A DNA stretch of 7,194 bases from an uncultured Altererythrobacter sp. Lineage in GTDB: Bacteria > Pseudomonadota > Alphaproteobacteria > Sphingomonadales > Sphingomonadaceae. This document shows positions 1 to 6,088 of the stretch, one piece after another. The stretch is taken from contig CAMPGP010000107.1 of NCBI GenBank assembly GCA_946885545.1, positions 1 through 7,194 on the forward strand, written 5' to 3'. The notes beneath the pieces were generated by a model. It was not told where the DNA came from and did not search any database. It was given only the letters and a program-made list of their open reading frames with translations. Numbering within the stretch: the stretch's first letter is position 1; every line of letters begins with the position of its first letter. Position numbers and translations under genes: made by a program.

Positions 1-2
1 AG

Positions 3-818
3 GTCGCGCTCGTTGCCGCTACGGCAAAAGGCGCCGGGGGAAGCTATCCCGAGGTCGCACTTCAGCCAACCGCGAGCAGCAGCGTAACAAATAGGAACGC
101 GCGCGCCGGCACGGCCACCGCTGCGGTAACGATGATGTTCCTGCTCACCATGCTCCTTGCGGGCATGGTCATGTCCAACCTCGTCGAGGATTAGGCCAAC
201 AAGATCATCGAGTTCCTCGCGGCCGCGATCCCCTTGGACGCGGTCTTTCTCGGGAAGCTGTTCGCCATGCTCGCGGTGAGCTTTGTCGGCATCGCCGTGT
301 GGGGCAGCGTGGCGGGCGCGATCGTGATGTGGACCGGCGCGCTGGACGGCGTGGCCGCTCCCGCGGTCGGCTGGCCGCTGTTCGCTGGACTGTTTCTCGT
401 CTACTTCGCGATGGCCTACCTGCTGATCGGCTCGATCTTCCTCGCGATCGGATCGATGGCACCGACCGTGCGCGACGTGCAGACGATGTCGATGCCGGCG
501 ACGATCCTGCAATTGCTGGTATTCTTCCTCGCCAGCTTCGCGATGACCGACACCGGCTCCCCGATCGAGCTGTTCGCGGTCGTCTTCCCGCTCAGCTCGC
601 CCTACGCGATGGTCGCGCGCGCGGCGCAGGATCCTGCGCTCTGGCCGCATCTCGTGGCACTGCTATGGCAAGCGATCGCGGTCACGGTGTTCGTTCGCGC
701 CGGGGCGAGGCTGTTCCGCAAGCGGGTGATGAAGTCGGGCCCCGCGCAGCAGGGCAAGAGGCGCTTCTGGCACCGGGCGCCGCGCTTCGCCGGACCTGCC
801 GACGGCGCAACCCGATAA
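3..818 (+). pseudogene. ABC-2 type transporter permease, interrupted by an in-frame stop (5' end off window)
   Basis: One reading frame runs from the left edge to the TAA at 816-818 and is broken by a TAG at 192-194. Just before the stop it encodes a membrane segment ending in MVMSNLVED. Just after, it continues as ANKIIEFLAAAIP and then LDAVFLGKLFAMLA. These fit the continuous NatB/ABC-2 permease pattern in which a (V)EEK(S/A)NKIIE motif follows a membrane helix, so the stop sits where Lys is expected. The rest (195-818) is open. It carries about four further hydrophobic segments, an FPLSSPYAMVARAA segment and a basic tail, typical of the exporter subunit that pairs with an ABC ATPase. The ATPase would lie upstream, outside the window. 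Restart at TTG 234 is possible but would give only the C-terminal half and probably no working permease. A sequencing error or a recent nonsense mutation would look the same. The frame from 3 to about 115 has weaker GC-rich codon bias and may not be genuine coding sequence. Confidence 0.7.
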
Positions 819-858
819 CGATCCGGCGCAACGATAGGTCGCAATTCGCAACGCACTA

Positions 859-886
859 TTGACATCGGGGTAAGCAAGCGCAGGAT
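859..886 (+). promoter_or_regulatory. Possible sigma70-type promoter for the P450 gene
   Basis: A perfect TTGACA (859-864) lies in the gap between the broken permease and the P450 gene. Sixteen bases downstream is CAGGAT (881-886), which matches TATAAT at only three positions. The -35 box is good and the -10 box weak, so this is a candidate only. The leader to the ATG at 932 would be about 40 bases. Confidence 0.3.
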
Positions 887-931
887 GGCGGCGACCCGGA
901 CCGGCAAGAGTCCGAGGCGAGGAGAGACCCG

Positions 932-2269
932 ATGGCCACCCAGTTCGCCGAGCCGCCCGCCACCTATCGCACGTCGCCGATCGCGGTCGAAGCGTTGCGT
1001 ACGCACCTGGCCGACCACCCCGAGGAAAAGTGGGTCCACAGCCACCCCTTCGACGTCAGCCGCAGCGACATCTACTACGAGGACCGCTGGCAGCCGATCT
1101 TCGCCGAGATGCGCGCCCGGGGCCCGCTCCACTACGTCGACCAGAGCCCGGTCGGGCCGTACTGGAACGTCGTCCAGCACAAGGCGATCCAGCACGTCGA
1201 ATCGCTGCCCGAGCTGTTCTCCTCGAGCTGGGAACACGGCGGGATCACGATCCTCAACCGGCTCGACGACGAGACGCTCGAAGAACTCGGCCGCGAACGG
1301 TTCGAACTGCCGATGTTCATCGCGATGGACCGGCCCAAGCACACCGGACAGCGGCGCACAGTCGCCCCCGCGTTCACGCCGGGCGAGATGAAGCGGATGG
1401 AGGACGACATCCGCCACCGCACCGGCGAACTGCTCGATTCGCTGCCGCGCGGGAAGGTGTTCGACTGGGTCGATACGGTCTCGATCGAACTGACCACGGG
1501 CATGCTCGCCATGCTGTTCGGCTTTCCGTGGGAGGATCGCCGGCTGCTGACCTTCTGGTCCGACTGGGCGGGCGATACCGAGATCGCGATGGTGCGCGAG
1601 CTCGACGAGCTGCGGCAGGACATCCTCAAGGAGATGGCGACGTATTTCCAGCAGCTCTGGATGCAGCGCTCGCAGTCCGAGCCGGGCCCGGACCTGATCT
1701 CGATGATGATCCACTCGCCCGCGATGAACCAGATGAGCCCGCAGGAATTCATGGGCAACCTGGTGCTGCTGATCGTGGGCGGCAACGACACGACGCGCAA
1801 CACGATGAGCGGCATCATCCATGCGTTCGACAAGTTCCCCGACCAGCGCAAACTGTTCGAGGAGCACCCCGAACTGATCCCCAACGCGGTGCAGGAATGC
1901 ATCCGCTACCAGACCCCGCTCGCGCACATGCGCCGCACCGCTACCGAGGACACCGAGCTGTTCGGCGAGCAGGTGAAGAAGGGCGACAAACTGATCCTTT
2001 GGTACCTTTCGGCCAACCGCGACGAGGAAGTGTTCGCCAATCCCGACAAGCTCGACATCGAGCGCGAAAACGCCCGGCGGCACCTCTCCTTCGGTTACGG
2101 CATTCACCGCTGCGTCGGCGCGCGGCTTGCCGAGCTGCAACTGCGCGTGCTGCTCGAGGAAATGCATGCGCGGCGCATGCGGGTGCACGTCGCGGGCGAC
2201 GTCGAGCGGGTGCGCGCGAACTTCGTTCACGGGTTCCGCAAGCTGGAAGTCGAGGTGACGAGCTTCTGA
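932..2269 (+). CDS. cyp153: Cytochrome P450, CYP153 type (alkane/fatty-chain terminal hydroxylase)
   Basis: This is a complete soluble bacterial P450 of 445 residues. It has the I-helix motif GGNDTTRN (residues 283-290), the ExxR motif ECIR (322-325) and the heme loop FGYGIHRCVG (387-396), with Cys394 as the iron ligand. Several stretches match what I know of CYP153: a GPYW segment followed by FSS and GGITI near residues 70-102, QTPLAHMRRTA after the ExxR, and ARRHLSFGYGIHRC. CYP153 enzymes hydroxylate the terminal carbon of medium-chain alkanes and related molecules, taking electrons from a 2Fe-2S ferredoxin and a reductase. Neither partner is encoded here, so they must come from elsewhere. 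The start at 932 is supported by AGGAG at 920-924, seven bases upstream. There is no membrane anchor. The substrate cannot be read from the sequence. P450 identity is near certain; the subfamily is unresolved. Confidence 0.93.
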   Translation: MATQFAEPPATYRTSPIAVEALRTHLADHPEEKWVHSHPFDVSRSDIYYEDRWQPIFAEMRARGPLHYVDQSPVGPYWNVVQHKAIQHVESLPELFSSSWEHGGITILNRLDDETLEELGRERFELPMFIAMDRPKHTGQRRTVAPAFTPGEMKRMEDDIRHRTGELLDSLPRGKVFDWVDTVSIELTTGMLAMLFGFPWEDRRLLTFWSDWAGDTEIAMVRELDELRQDILKEMATYFQQLWMQRSQSEPGPDLISMMIHSPAMNQMSPQEFMGNLVLLIVGGNDTTRNTMSGIIHAFDKFPDQRKLFEEHPELIPNAVQECIRYQTPLAHMRRTATEDTELFGEQVKKGDKLILWYLSANRDEEVFANPDKLDIERENARRHLSFGYGIHRCVGARLAELQLRVLLEEMHARRMRVHVAGDVERVRANFVHGFRKLEVEVTSF

Positions 2270-2275
2270 CGTTCA

Positions 2276-2290
2276 GCCCCCGTTCGGGGC
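2276..2290 (+). terminator. Small hairpin between the P450 gene and msrB, no U-run
   Basis: GCCCC (2276-2280) and GGGGC (2286-2290) form a 5-bp G+C stem around the loop CGTTC, six bases after the P450 stop. No T-run follows, so it is not a classical intrinsic terminator. It could cause partial termination or protect the 3' end of the P450 mRNA. msrB starts only 20 bases later. Confidence 0.25.
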
Positions 2291-2310
2291 ACTCGATGTA
2301 GGAAGACCGG

Positions 2311-2802
2311 ATGGTTCAAGAACGTTCCGACCGCCGTTCCGCGCTGCGTCTGCTGGCGCTGAGCGGTGCCAGCCTCGCTCTCGCCGCCTGCGGCAGCCGC
2401 GCCGCGGCGCGCGACTGGAAAGTCAGCTACAGCGATGGGGAATGGCGCAAGCGGCTGAGCGCGAGCGAATACCGGATCCTTCGCGAAGCCGGAACCGAAC
2501 GCCCCTATTCCTCACCGCTCGACAAGGAAAAGCGCGCGGGCACGTTCGTCTGCGCGGGCTGCGGCAATGCCCTCTATTCCTCGAAGACCAAGTACGACAG
2601 CGGCACCGGCTGGCCGAGCTTCTGGCAGCCGCTGGCGGGCGGGATTGCGACCGATACCGACTTCAAGCTCGGCTATCCGCGCACCGAGGTGCTCTGCGCA
2701 GATTGTGGCGGGCACCTCGGCCACGTGTTCGGCGACGGACCGAAGCCGACCGGCAAGCGTTACTGCATGAACGGCGCGGCGATGGATTTCCGCCCGGCCT
2801 GA
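2311..2802 (+). CDS. msrB: Peptide-methionine (R)-S-oxide reductase MsrB with Tat-like lipoprotein signal
   Basis: MsrB reduces the R form of methionine sulfoxide in oxidised proteins. The 163-residue product has a complete MsrB domain (about 42-161). The catalytic motif is RYCMNG with nucleophile Cys152, and two CxxC pairs (Cys81/84 and Cys129/132) bind structural zinc. GWPSF (100-104) and GGHLGHVF (133-140) are also present. The usual resolving Cys after KYDSG is replaced by Thr99, as in a known subset of MsrBs, so recycling must use another thiol or the reductant directly. Residues 1-29 look like an export signal: twin Arg8-Arg9, a hydrophobic stretch, and the lipobox LAAC ending at Cys27. 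This predicts a lipoprotein exported by Tat, anchored to a membrane and facing the periplasm. AGGAAG at 2300-2305 supports the start. The gene may be cotranscribed with the P450 gene 41 bases upstream. Confidence 0.95.
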   Translation: MVQERSDRRSALRLLALSGASLALAACGSRAAARDWKVSYSDGEWRKRLSASEYRILREAGTERPYSSPLDKEKRAGTFVCAGCGNALYSSKTKYDSGTGWPSFWQPLAGGIATDTDFKLGYPRTEVLCADCGGHLGHVFGDGPKPTGKRYCMNGAAMDFRPA

Positions 2803-2805
2803 GGC

Positions 2806-4575
2806 CTAGCGTCGCACGCGATAGACGGCGAATTCGGGCGGCGCGCCCGCGATCTCGATCTTTTCCAGCCAGGCCGGTGACCGGTCCGCTAGCAGCGCTG
2901 CGGCCAACCCGTCGGGATGCCGCGCAGCATAGAGCCGAGGCTCGGCGAGATCGGTGCACAGCGCCAGATAGTCGGCACCGCGACGCGCGACGAAGCGCCG
3001 CGCCTCGTCGGGCGTAAGGGTGAAGCCCTTGATGACGTCGGCCATCGCGCCTGCCGCGCGGTGATGCCCGGTCGCGACGACGGCGTGATCGGTTTCGAGG
3101 AGTATGCCCGGCCCGATATCGAGCGGCGCGAAGACGGTGCCTGGGGGCAAGACCGCCAGCCGCCCCGCTTGGGTCCGGACGTCGCATCCCGACTGCGCGA
3201 ACTTTCCATTCGGCGCGCCCAGTGCGGCGGGTGCGAGCTGGCTCGCGACCGTCACCGGGGCGGACGGTACCAGCAGCAGCACGATCGCCGCCACCGCGCC
3301 CGCCTTCGCCAACGGCGCAGCGCGCGCGCGCAGCCGCGCCAGCAAGGCGGAGGTAAGCCATCCCAGCGGGATCGCCGCCACAACCGAAGCAAAGGCGAGC
3401 GAGCGCGAGACGAACAACGCGGTCAGGATCGCGAGAGCGAGCAGAAATGCGTATTCGCCCCACCAGCGCCGCAGCCAGTCGGCCGACCGCGCACGCAGTG
3501 CCAGCGTCGCACCCAGCGCGACGACCATCTGTACCAGCGCGGGTACCGCGCGTTCGGGCGATTGCAGCCACAGCGGCTTGCCCTCGGCGTCATCGAGATA
3601 CCAGAAGTCACGCACCGACGAGTCGAGACCCGCAAACGGCGTCGCGAGACAGACCGGCGCCGAGAGCGCGAAGAAAGCCAGACCCGCAGCACCGGCCAGA
3701 CCGATCAGCACGACCAGTGCCAGCCGCGTGATCCGCTCGGCCAGGCCGATCGCGCCGATGCCGAGCGCCGCGACGATGAAGAATCCGAGGTGCGCGGGAG
3801 AAATCGCGTCGCAATGCTGGCGCAGATCGGCAATGCCGCGCGTGGCCGCATAGAGCGCGACGAGGGCGAGCGCGAGCGTCTGGACGTACGCGACCAGCCA
3901 CCAGCGCTGGTGGCGATCGCCGAGCCACCGCCAGGCGAGCACCGCGGCGAACGCGGCGGCGAACGGGAGCAGCTCCAGCGAGATACTCAGCCCGACCGCC
4001 ATTGCGAGCCCGGCCATCGCCCCGCCCTTCAATCCCTCGCGCCACGATACCGCCCAGAGCGCGACGGCCACCGTGAACACCTGCCAGCCGTGGTGATCGA
4101 TGCGCATCGGCTGGAACTGGAACAGCAGCGCGGGGAGGAAGCCGCAGGCAAGGCATGCGCATGCGGCGACCCGGGTCCCGAGCAGGCGCCAGGCGAGCCG
4201 CCCGACCACCCACATCGTCGCGCCGAAGCTAAGCAGCGGTACCACGATCACGGCGATCGCTTCGGCCGCGGGCTGGCCCGCCAGGGGTGCGAGAAGTCCG
4301 ATCGCCGCCAGCAGCGGCAGATCGACCAGGCGCGACCAGGGCATCGGCGTGCCGTGCGGCGGATCGATGCGGTACTGGTGGAGATCGAACCACCCCTGCC
4401 CGGCGAGTAGGTCGCGGACCTGGAGGAGCCGCAGGACGTCGTCGGACTCGGGAAACCGCCCTTGCGCGATCCGCGGCCAGGCGAGCACCACCATGATCGC
4501 GGAGATCAAGAACCACACGGCCGCGATCCGCAAGCCGGGCTTTTGCGCCGTCCGCAGGCGCCGGTCGCCATCCAT
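2806..4575 (-). CDS. Polytopic membrane protein resembling GT-C / STT3-like glycosyltransferase
   Basis: The product is 589 residues. A first membrane helix (about 17-33) is followed by an extracytoplasmic loop with ESDDVLR (Asp45-Asp46) and an RIDPPHG...WSR segment (69-82). About ten more hydrophobic stretches follow, and the last ~130 residues (460-589) form a soluble tail containing ATGHHRAAGAMADVIKGF. A DD motif just after helix 1, then DHH (160-162) in a later loop, is the arrangement seen in GT-C enzymes such as STT3/AglB/PglB, which use lipid-linked sugars and face the periplasm. The order and spacing fit, but I did not identify an acceptor-binding WWD-type motif, so oligosaccharyltransferase activity is not claimed. 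No glycan genes lie nearby. The start ATG at 4575 has no clear Shine-Dalgarno, and the next Met is residue 28, inside helix 1. The gene converges on msrB with 3 bases between stops. It is a real gene; its function is tentative. Confidence 0.85.
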   Translation of the reverse strand: MDGDRRLRTAQKPGLRIAAVWFLISAIMVVLAWPRIAQGRFPESDDVLRLLQVRDLLAGQGWFDLHQYRIDPPHGTPMPWSRLVDLPLLAAIGLLAPLAGQPAAEAIAVIVVPLLSFGATMWVVGRLAWRLLGTRVAACACLACGFLPALLFQFQPMRIDHHGWQVFTVAVALWAVSWREGLKGGAMAGLAMAVGLSISLELLPFAAAFAAVLAWRWLGDRHQRWWLVAYVQTLALALVALYAATRGIADLRQHCDAISPAHLGFFIVAALGIGAIGLAERITRLALVVLIGLAGAAGLAFFALSAPVCLATPFAGLDSSVRDFWYLDDAEGKPLWLQSPERAVPALVQMVVALGATLALRARSADWLRRWWGEYAFLLALAILTALFVSRSLAFASVVAAIPLGWLTSALLARLRARAAPLAKAGAVAAIVLLLVPSAPVTVASQLAPAALGAPNGKFAQSGCDVRTQAGRLAVLPPGTVFAPLDIGPGILLETDHAVVATGHHRAAGAMADVIKGFTLTPDEARRFVARRGADYLALCTDLAEPRLYAARHPDGLAAALLADRSPAWLEKIEIAGAPPEFAVYRVRR

Positions 4576-4750
4576 GTCAGGCGACGTCCATGACGGGAGC
4601 GGAACGGAGCACCATTCGCCTGCGCAGGAACCGGGTGGCCGCGAAGCTTATCCCGATCGCGGTCAATTCACTCGCCCTTGCGCGCCCCATTTATCGTCCC
4701 CGCCGTCAGATATGACCGTTCCGGGGTGAAGGGAAATGGTTAGGACAAGG
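4576..4750. other. Intergenic gap with no convincing gene
   Basis: This stretch lies upstream of the GT-C-like gene and beyond the pilZ terminator. It should hold the promoter for the GT-C-like gene, but I could not find a good -35/-10 pair on the minus strand. A 41-codon plus-strand frame (4590-4715) has no recognisable product and only a weak ribosome site. Confidence 0.5.
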
Positions 4751-4777
4751 TAAAACCGCGCACCGGCGGTATGCGCG
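4751..4777 (-). terminator. Intrinsic terminator of the PilZ gene
   Basis: Read on the minus strand directly after the pilZ TGA, CGCGCA (4777-4772) pairs with TGCGCG (4762-4757) around a 9-base loop. It is followed by G and then TTTT (4755-4752). A GC-rich 6-bp stem with a short U-run at the end of a gene is typical of a Rho-independent terminator. The short U-run makes its strength uncertain. Confidence 0.55.
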
Positions 4778-5407
4778 TCAGGCTGCGCCCGGCGGTACCA
4801 GTTCGGGCGCCTGGAGGCGCGCGCCGAGCAGAGCGATCTCTCGCAAGTTGAAGGTGGTGTCGAACACGAGGCCATAGCAGCTTCGCTCGCGCCAGCGGAC
4901 CTTGGCCGAAATCTCGGGCAGATCGCTCGACATCAGCCGCAGCGGTTGCTCGATCGCCAGCAGGTACGGACATTCGATCCGCGCACCCTGCTGCGAAAGG
5001 TTGGTCAGCCTGGCTTCGATCGCCTGTCCGCTCGAGCGAATGTAGATCGGCACTTCGACGTCGAGCCGGAGCTGGCGCTTGGGATACTCGCCGGTTTCGG
5101 AAAGGAGTTCGGACACCTCGACGATTTCGAGGAAGCGATAACCCGATTCGACGCCGCGTTCCCAGACGCGCTCGATCGCGTGGCGCTCGCCGGTCTGGAG
5201 CTCGAGCATGAGCCCGTCGCCCTCGGGCAACGGATGGAAACCTCGCAGGCTGACCCCGGTGCTCGATACGTCGCGAATGACGCAGACGAACTGCCCCTGA
5301 GGCGCGACGAGCTTGGCGGCGCGGATGAGCAGGGTGAAGCGCGGGGCGGCGCGTTCTTCGGCCGAACCGGTGTCGCTCCGATGAGCTTCCATCCGCCTCT
5401 GTTCCAT
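4778..5407 (-). CDS. Tandem PilZ-domain protein, likely c-di-GMP responsive
   Basis: This cytoplasmic protein of 209 residues has no membrane segment and two PilZ-like halves. The first (about 18-95) has RxxxR at Arg19-Arg23 and DVSSTG at 46-51, the two elements of the c-di-GMP binding site at normal spacing. The second (about 108-185) has KxxxR (Lys110-Arg114, Lys in place of the first Arg) and NLSQQG at 136-141. PilZ proteins change shape on binding cyclic di-GMP and control motility, exopolysaccharide or the cell cycle through partners. Nothing here names the partner. The start at 5407 is supported by AAAGG (5419-5415), seven bases upstream; Met6 is a less likely alternative. The gene lies about 120 bases downstream of tRNA-Leu on the same strand and ends at a terminator hairpin. 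The second half may have weaker or altered ligand binding. Confidence 0.88.
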   Translation of the reverse strand: MEQRRMEAHRSDTGSAEERAAPRFTLLIRAAKLVAPQGQFVCVIRDVSSTGVSLRGFHPLPEGDGLMLELQTGERHAIERVWERGVESGYRFLEIVEVSELLSETGEYPKRQLRLDVEVPIYIRSSGQAIEARLTNLSQQGARIECPYLLAIEQPLRLMSSDLPEISAKVRWRERSCYGLVFDTTFNLREIALLGARLQAPELVPPGAA

Positions 5408-5458
5408 TATCGGGCCTTTCGAGAAACAAGCCCGTCCAATGCACGACCTTCGTCTCGA

Positions 5459-5482
5459 TACCTCTAGTAGAGACTAGGGGTA
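5459..5482. repeat. 10-bp-arm inverted repeat upstream of pilZ
   Basis: On the plus strand TACCTCTAGT (5459-5468) and ACTAGGGGTA (5473-5482) are inverted copies with one mismatch, a G-U pair in plus-strand RNA, separated by AGAG. The repeat lies about 52 bases upstream of the pilZ start and about 46 bases past the tRNA 3' end. It is more AT-rich than its surroundings. It could be a repressor operator for pilZ or a structured leader or terminator. Confidence 0.5.
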
Positions 5483-5512
5483 AATACGTTCCTAACGAAT
5501 TGGGCGATTGGG

Positions 5513-5519
5513 AAAAAAA
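5513..5519 (-). terminator. T7 tract shortly after tRNA-Leu
   Basis: On the minus strand seven consecutive Ts follow the tRNA CCA end after the nine bases CCCCGCCCC. A separate stem-loop is not visible, so this is only a possible termination or 3'-processing signal for the tRNA transcript. Confidence 0.3.
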
Positions 5520-5528
5520 GGGGCGGGG

Positions 5529-5613
5529 TGGTACGGGCGGCGGGACTCGAACCCGCACGAGCAAAGCTCAGGGGATTTTAAGTCCCCGGCGTCTACCATT
5601 CCGCCACGCCCGC
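5529..5613 (-). tRNA. tRNA-Leu, anticodon UAA, CCA encoded
   Basis: The 85-base gene on the minus strand folds as a class II tRNA. The acceptor arm GCGGGCG pairs with CGCCCGT (one G-U), followed by discriminator A and an encoded CCA (5531-5529). The D-arm is TGGCGGAATGGTAGACGC. The anticodon stem GGGGA/TCCCC closes the loop CTTAAAA, giving anticodon UAA at 5580-5578. There is a long variable arm (TGAGCTTTGCTCG) and the T-arm GCGGGTTCGAGTCCCGC. It decodes the Leu codon UUA, and UUG by wobble; UUA is rare in a GC-rich genome. The discriminator A and long variable arm are leucine identity features. It lies 32 bases downstream of the ihfB stop on the same strand. Confidence 0.97.
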
Positions 5614-5624
5614 ACGCGCCTCCC

Positions 5625-5642
5625 GGGCCGCCCGGGCGGCCC
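5625..5642. repeat. Perfect 18-base GC palindrome between ihfB and tRNA-Leu
   Basis: GGGCCGCCCGGGCGGCCC is its own reverse complement and sits three bases after the ihfB stop and eleven bases before the tRNA 5' end. In RNA it would form a very stable hairpin. With no T-run after it, intrinsic termination is unlikely. It more plausibly protects the ihfB mRNA 3' end or marks a processing point if ihfB and the tRNA share a transcript. Confidence 0.6.
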
Positions 5643-5645
5643 GCT

Positions 5646-5927
5646 TCAATCGGAATTGAGCCGCTCTCGCATTTCCTTGCCCGGCTTGAAATAGGGCACG
5701 CGTTTGGCCGGCACTTCCACCGGTTCGCCGGTACGCGGATTGCGCCCGGTGCGGGCCTGGCGTTCACGGGTGGAAAATGCGCCGAAGCCGCGCAGTTCGA
5801 CGCGGCCGCCCTCGGCCAGCCGCGATGCGATCTCTTCGAAGAAGATGTCGACCACCTGCTCGACCTCTTCCGCGCGAAGGTCGGGGTTGTCCTTGGATAG
5901 CGCCTGGAGCAGTTCGGATCTTATCAT
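5646..5927 (-). CDS. ihfB: Integration host factor subunit beta
   Basis: IhfB pairs with IhfA to form IHF, a nucleoid protein that binds specific sites in the minor groove and bends DNA sharply, helping recombination, replication and transcription control. The product is 93 residues, the normal family length. The N-terminal [10 protein letters not shown] and helix region (1-40) form the dimer body. RGFGAF is at 46-51. The DNA-clasping arm has GRNPRTG (61-67) with intercalating Pro64, followed by [15 protein letters not shown] (77-91). The beta subunit is favoured over HU by the KPGKE(M/L)R ending and the overall match to IhfB. The start at 5927 is chosen because GGAGG (5939-5935) lies seven bases upstream; a longer frame to 6011 lacks such support. 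ihfA is not in this window. The gene sits downstream of gntR and upstream of tRNA-Leu, all on one strand. Confidence 0.95.
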   Translation of the reverse strand: MIRSELLQALSKDNPDLRAEEVEQVVDIFFEEIASRLAEGGRVELRGFGAFSTRERQARTGRNPRTGEPVEVPAKRVPYFKPGKEMRERLNSD

Positions 5928-5994
5928 TTTTGTTCCTCCCGGCATCCCGCACCCCGCAATTCCCTCGCGGGTGCGCGAAAAGCCCTGATTCCGG

Positions 5995-6013
5995 GGTTGC
6001 CGCGAAGGCAACC
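5995..6013. repeat. 7-bp-stem hairpin between gntR and ihfB
   Basis: On the minus strand GGTTGCC (6013-6007), loop TTCGC, GGCAACC (6001-5995) form a strong stem about 70 bases upstream of the ihfB start. No T-run follows directly. It may be a terminator of gntR mRNA, a structured ihfB leader, or a 3'-end stabiliser. Confidence 0.45.
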
Positions 6014-6088
6014 AGCTGTGCGACCACTAGGTAAGTTCAATGGCAGAACTGCGGGGCTCGCGCAATCGTGGCGCGCCGCCGGAAACGC

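Noticed and set aside
602..2230. Long open frame (542 codons) on the minus strand opposite the P450 gene
   Set aside because: It is the antisense shadow of a GC-rich gene, rich in Arg/His/Leu and lacking any recognisable domain, while the plus strand encodes an unmistakable P450.
2917..4410. Plus-strand open frame of 497 codons opposite the GT-C-like gene
   Set aside because: Its composition is Arg/Gln/Glu-rich with no domain. The minus-strand frame gives a coherent polytopic membrane protein.
4590..4715. Possible 41-residue small protein on the plus strand
   Set aside because: There is no known family and only a weak ribosome site. It overlaps the likely promoter of the minus-strand gene.
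5460..5512. EcfG-type stress promoter for pilZ (GGAAC present on the minus strand)
   Set aside because: No CGTT-like -10 element is found 16-17 bases downstream, so only half the consensus is present.
5529..5613. tRNA-Leu as an attachment site for an integrated element
   Set aside because: No integrase, no repeated tRNA 3' fragment and no foreign-looking genes are visible in the window.
5928..6011. N-terminal extension of IhfB by 28 residues
   Set aside because: The extension is unlike IHF and has no ribosome site, whereas GGAGG is ideally placed for the ATG at 5927.
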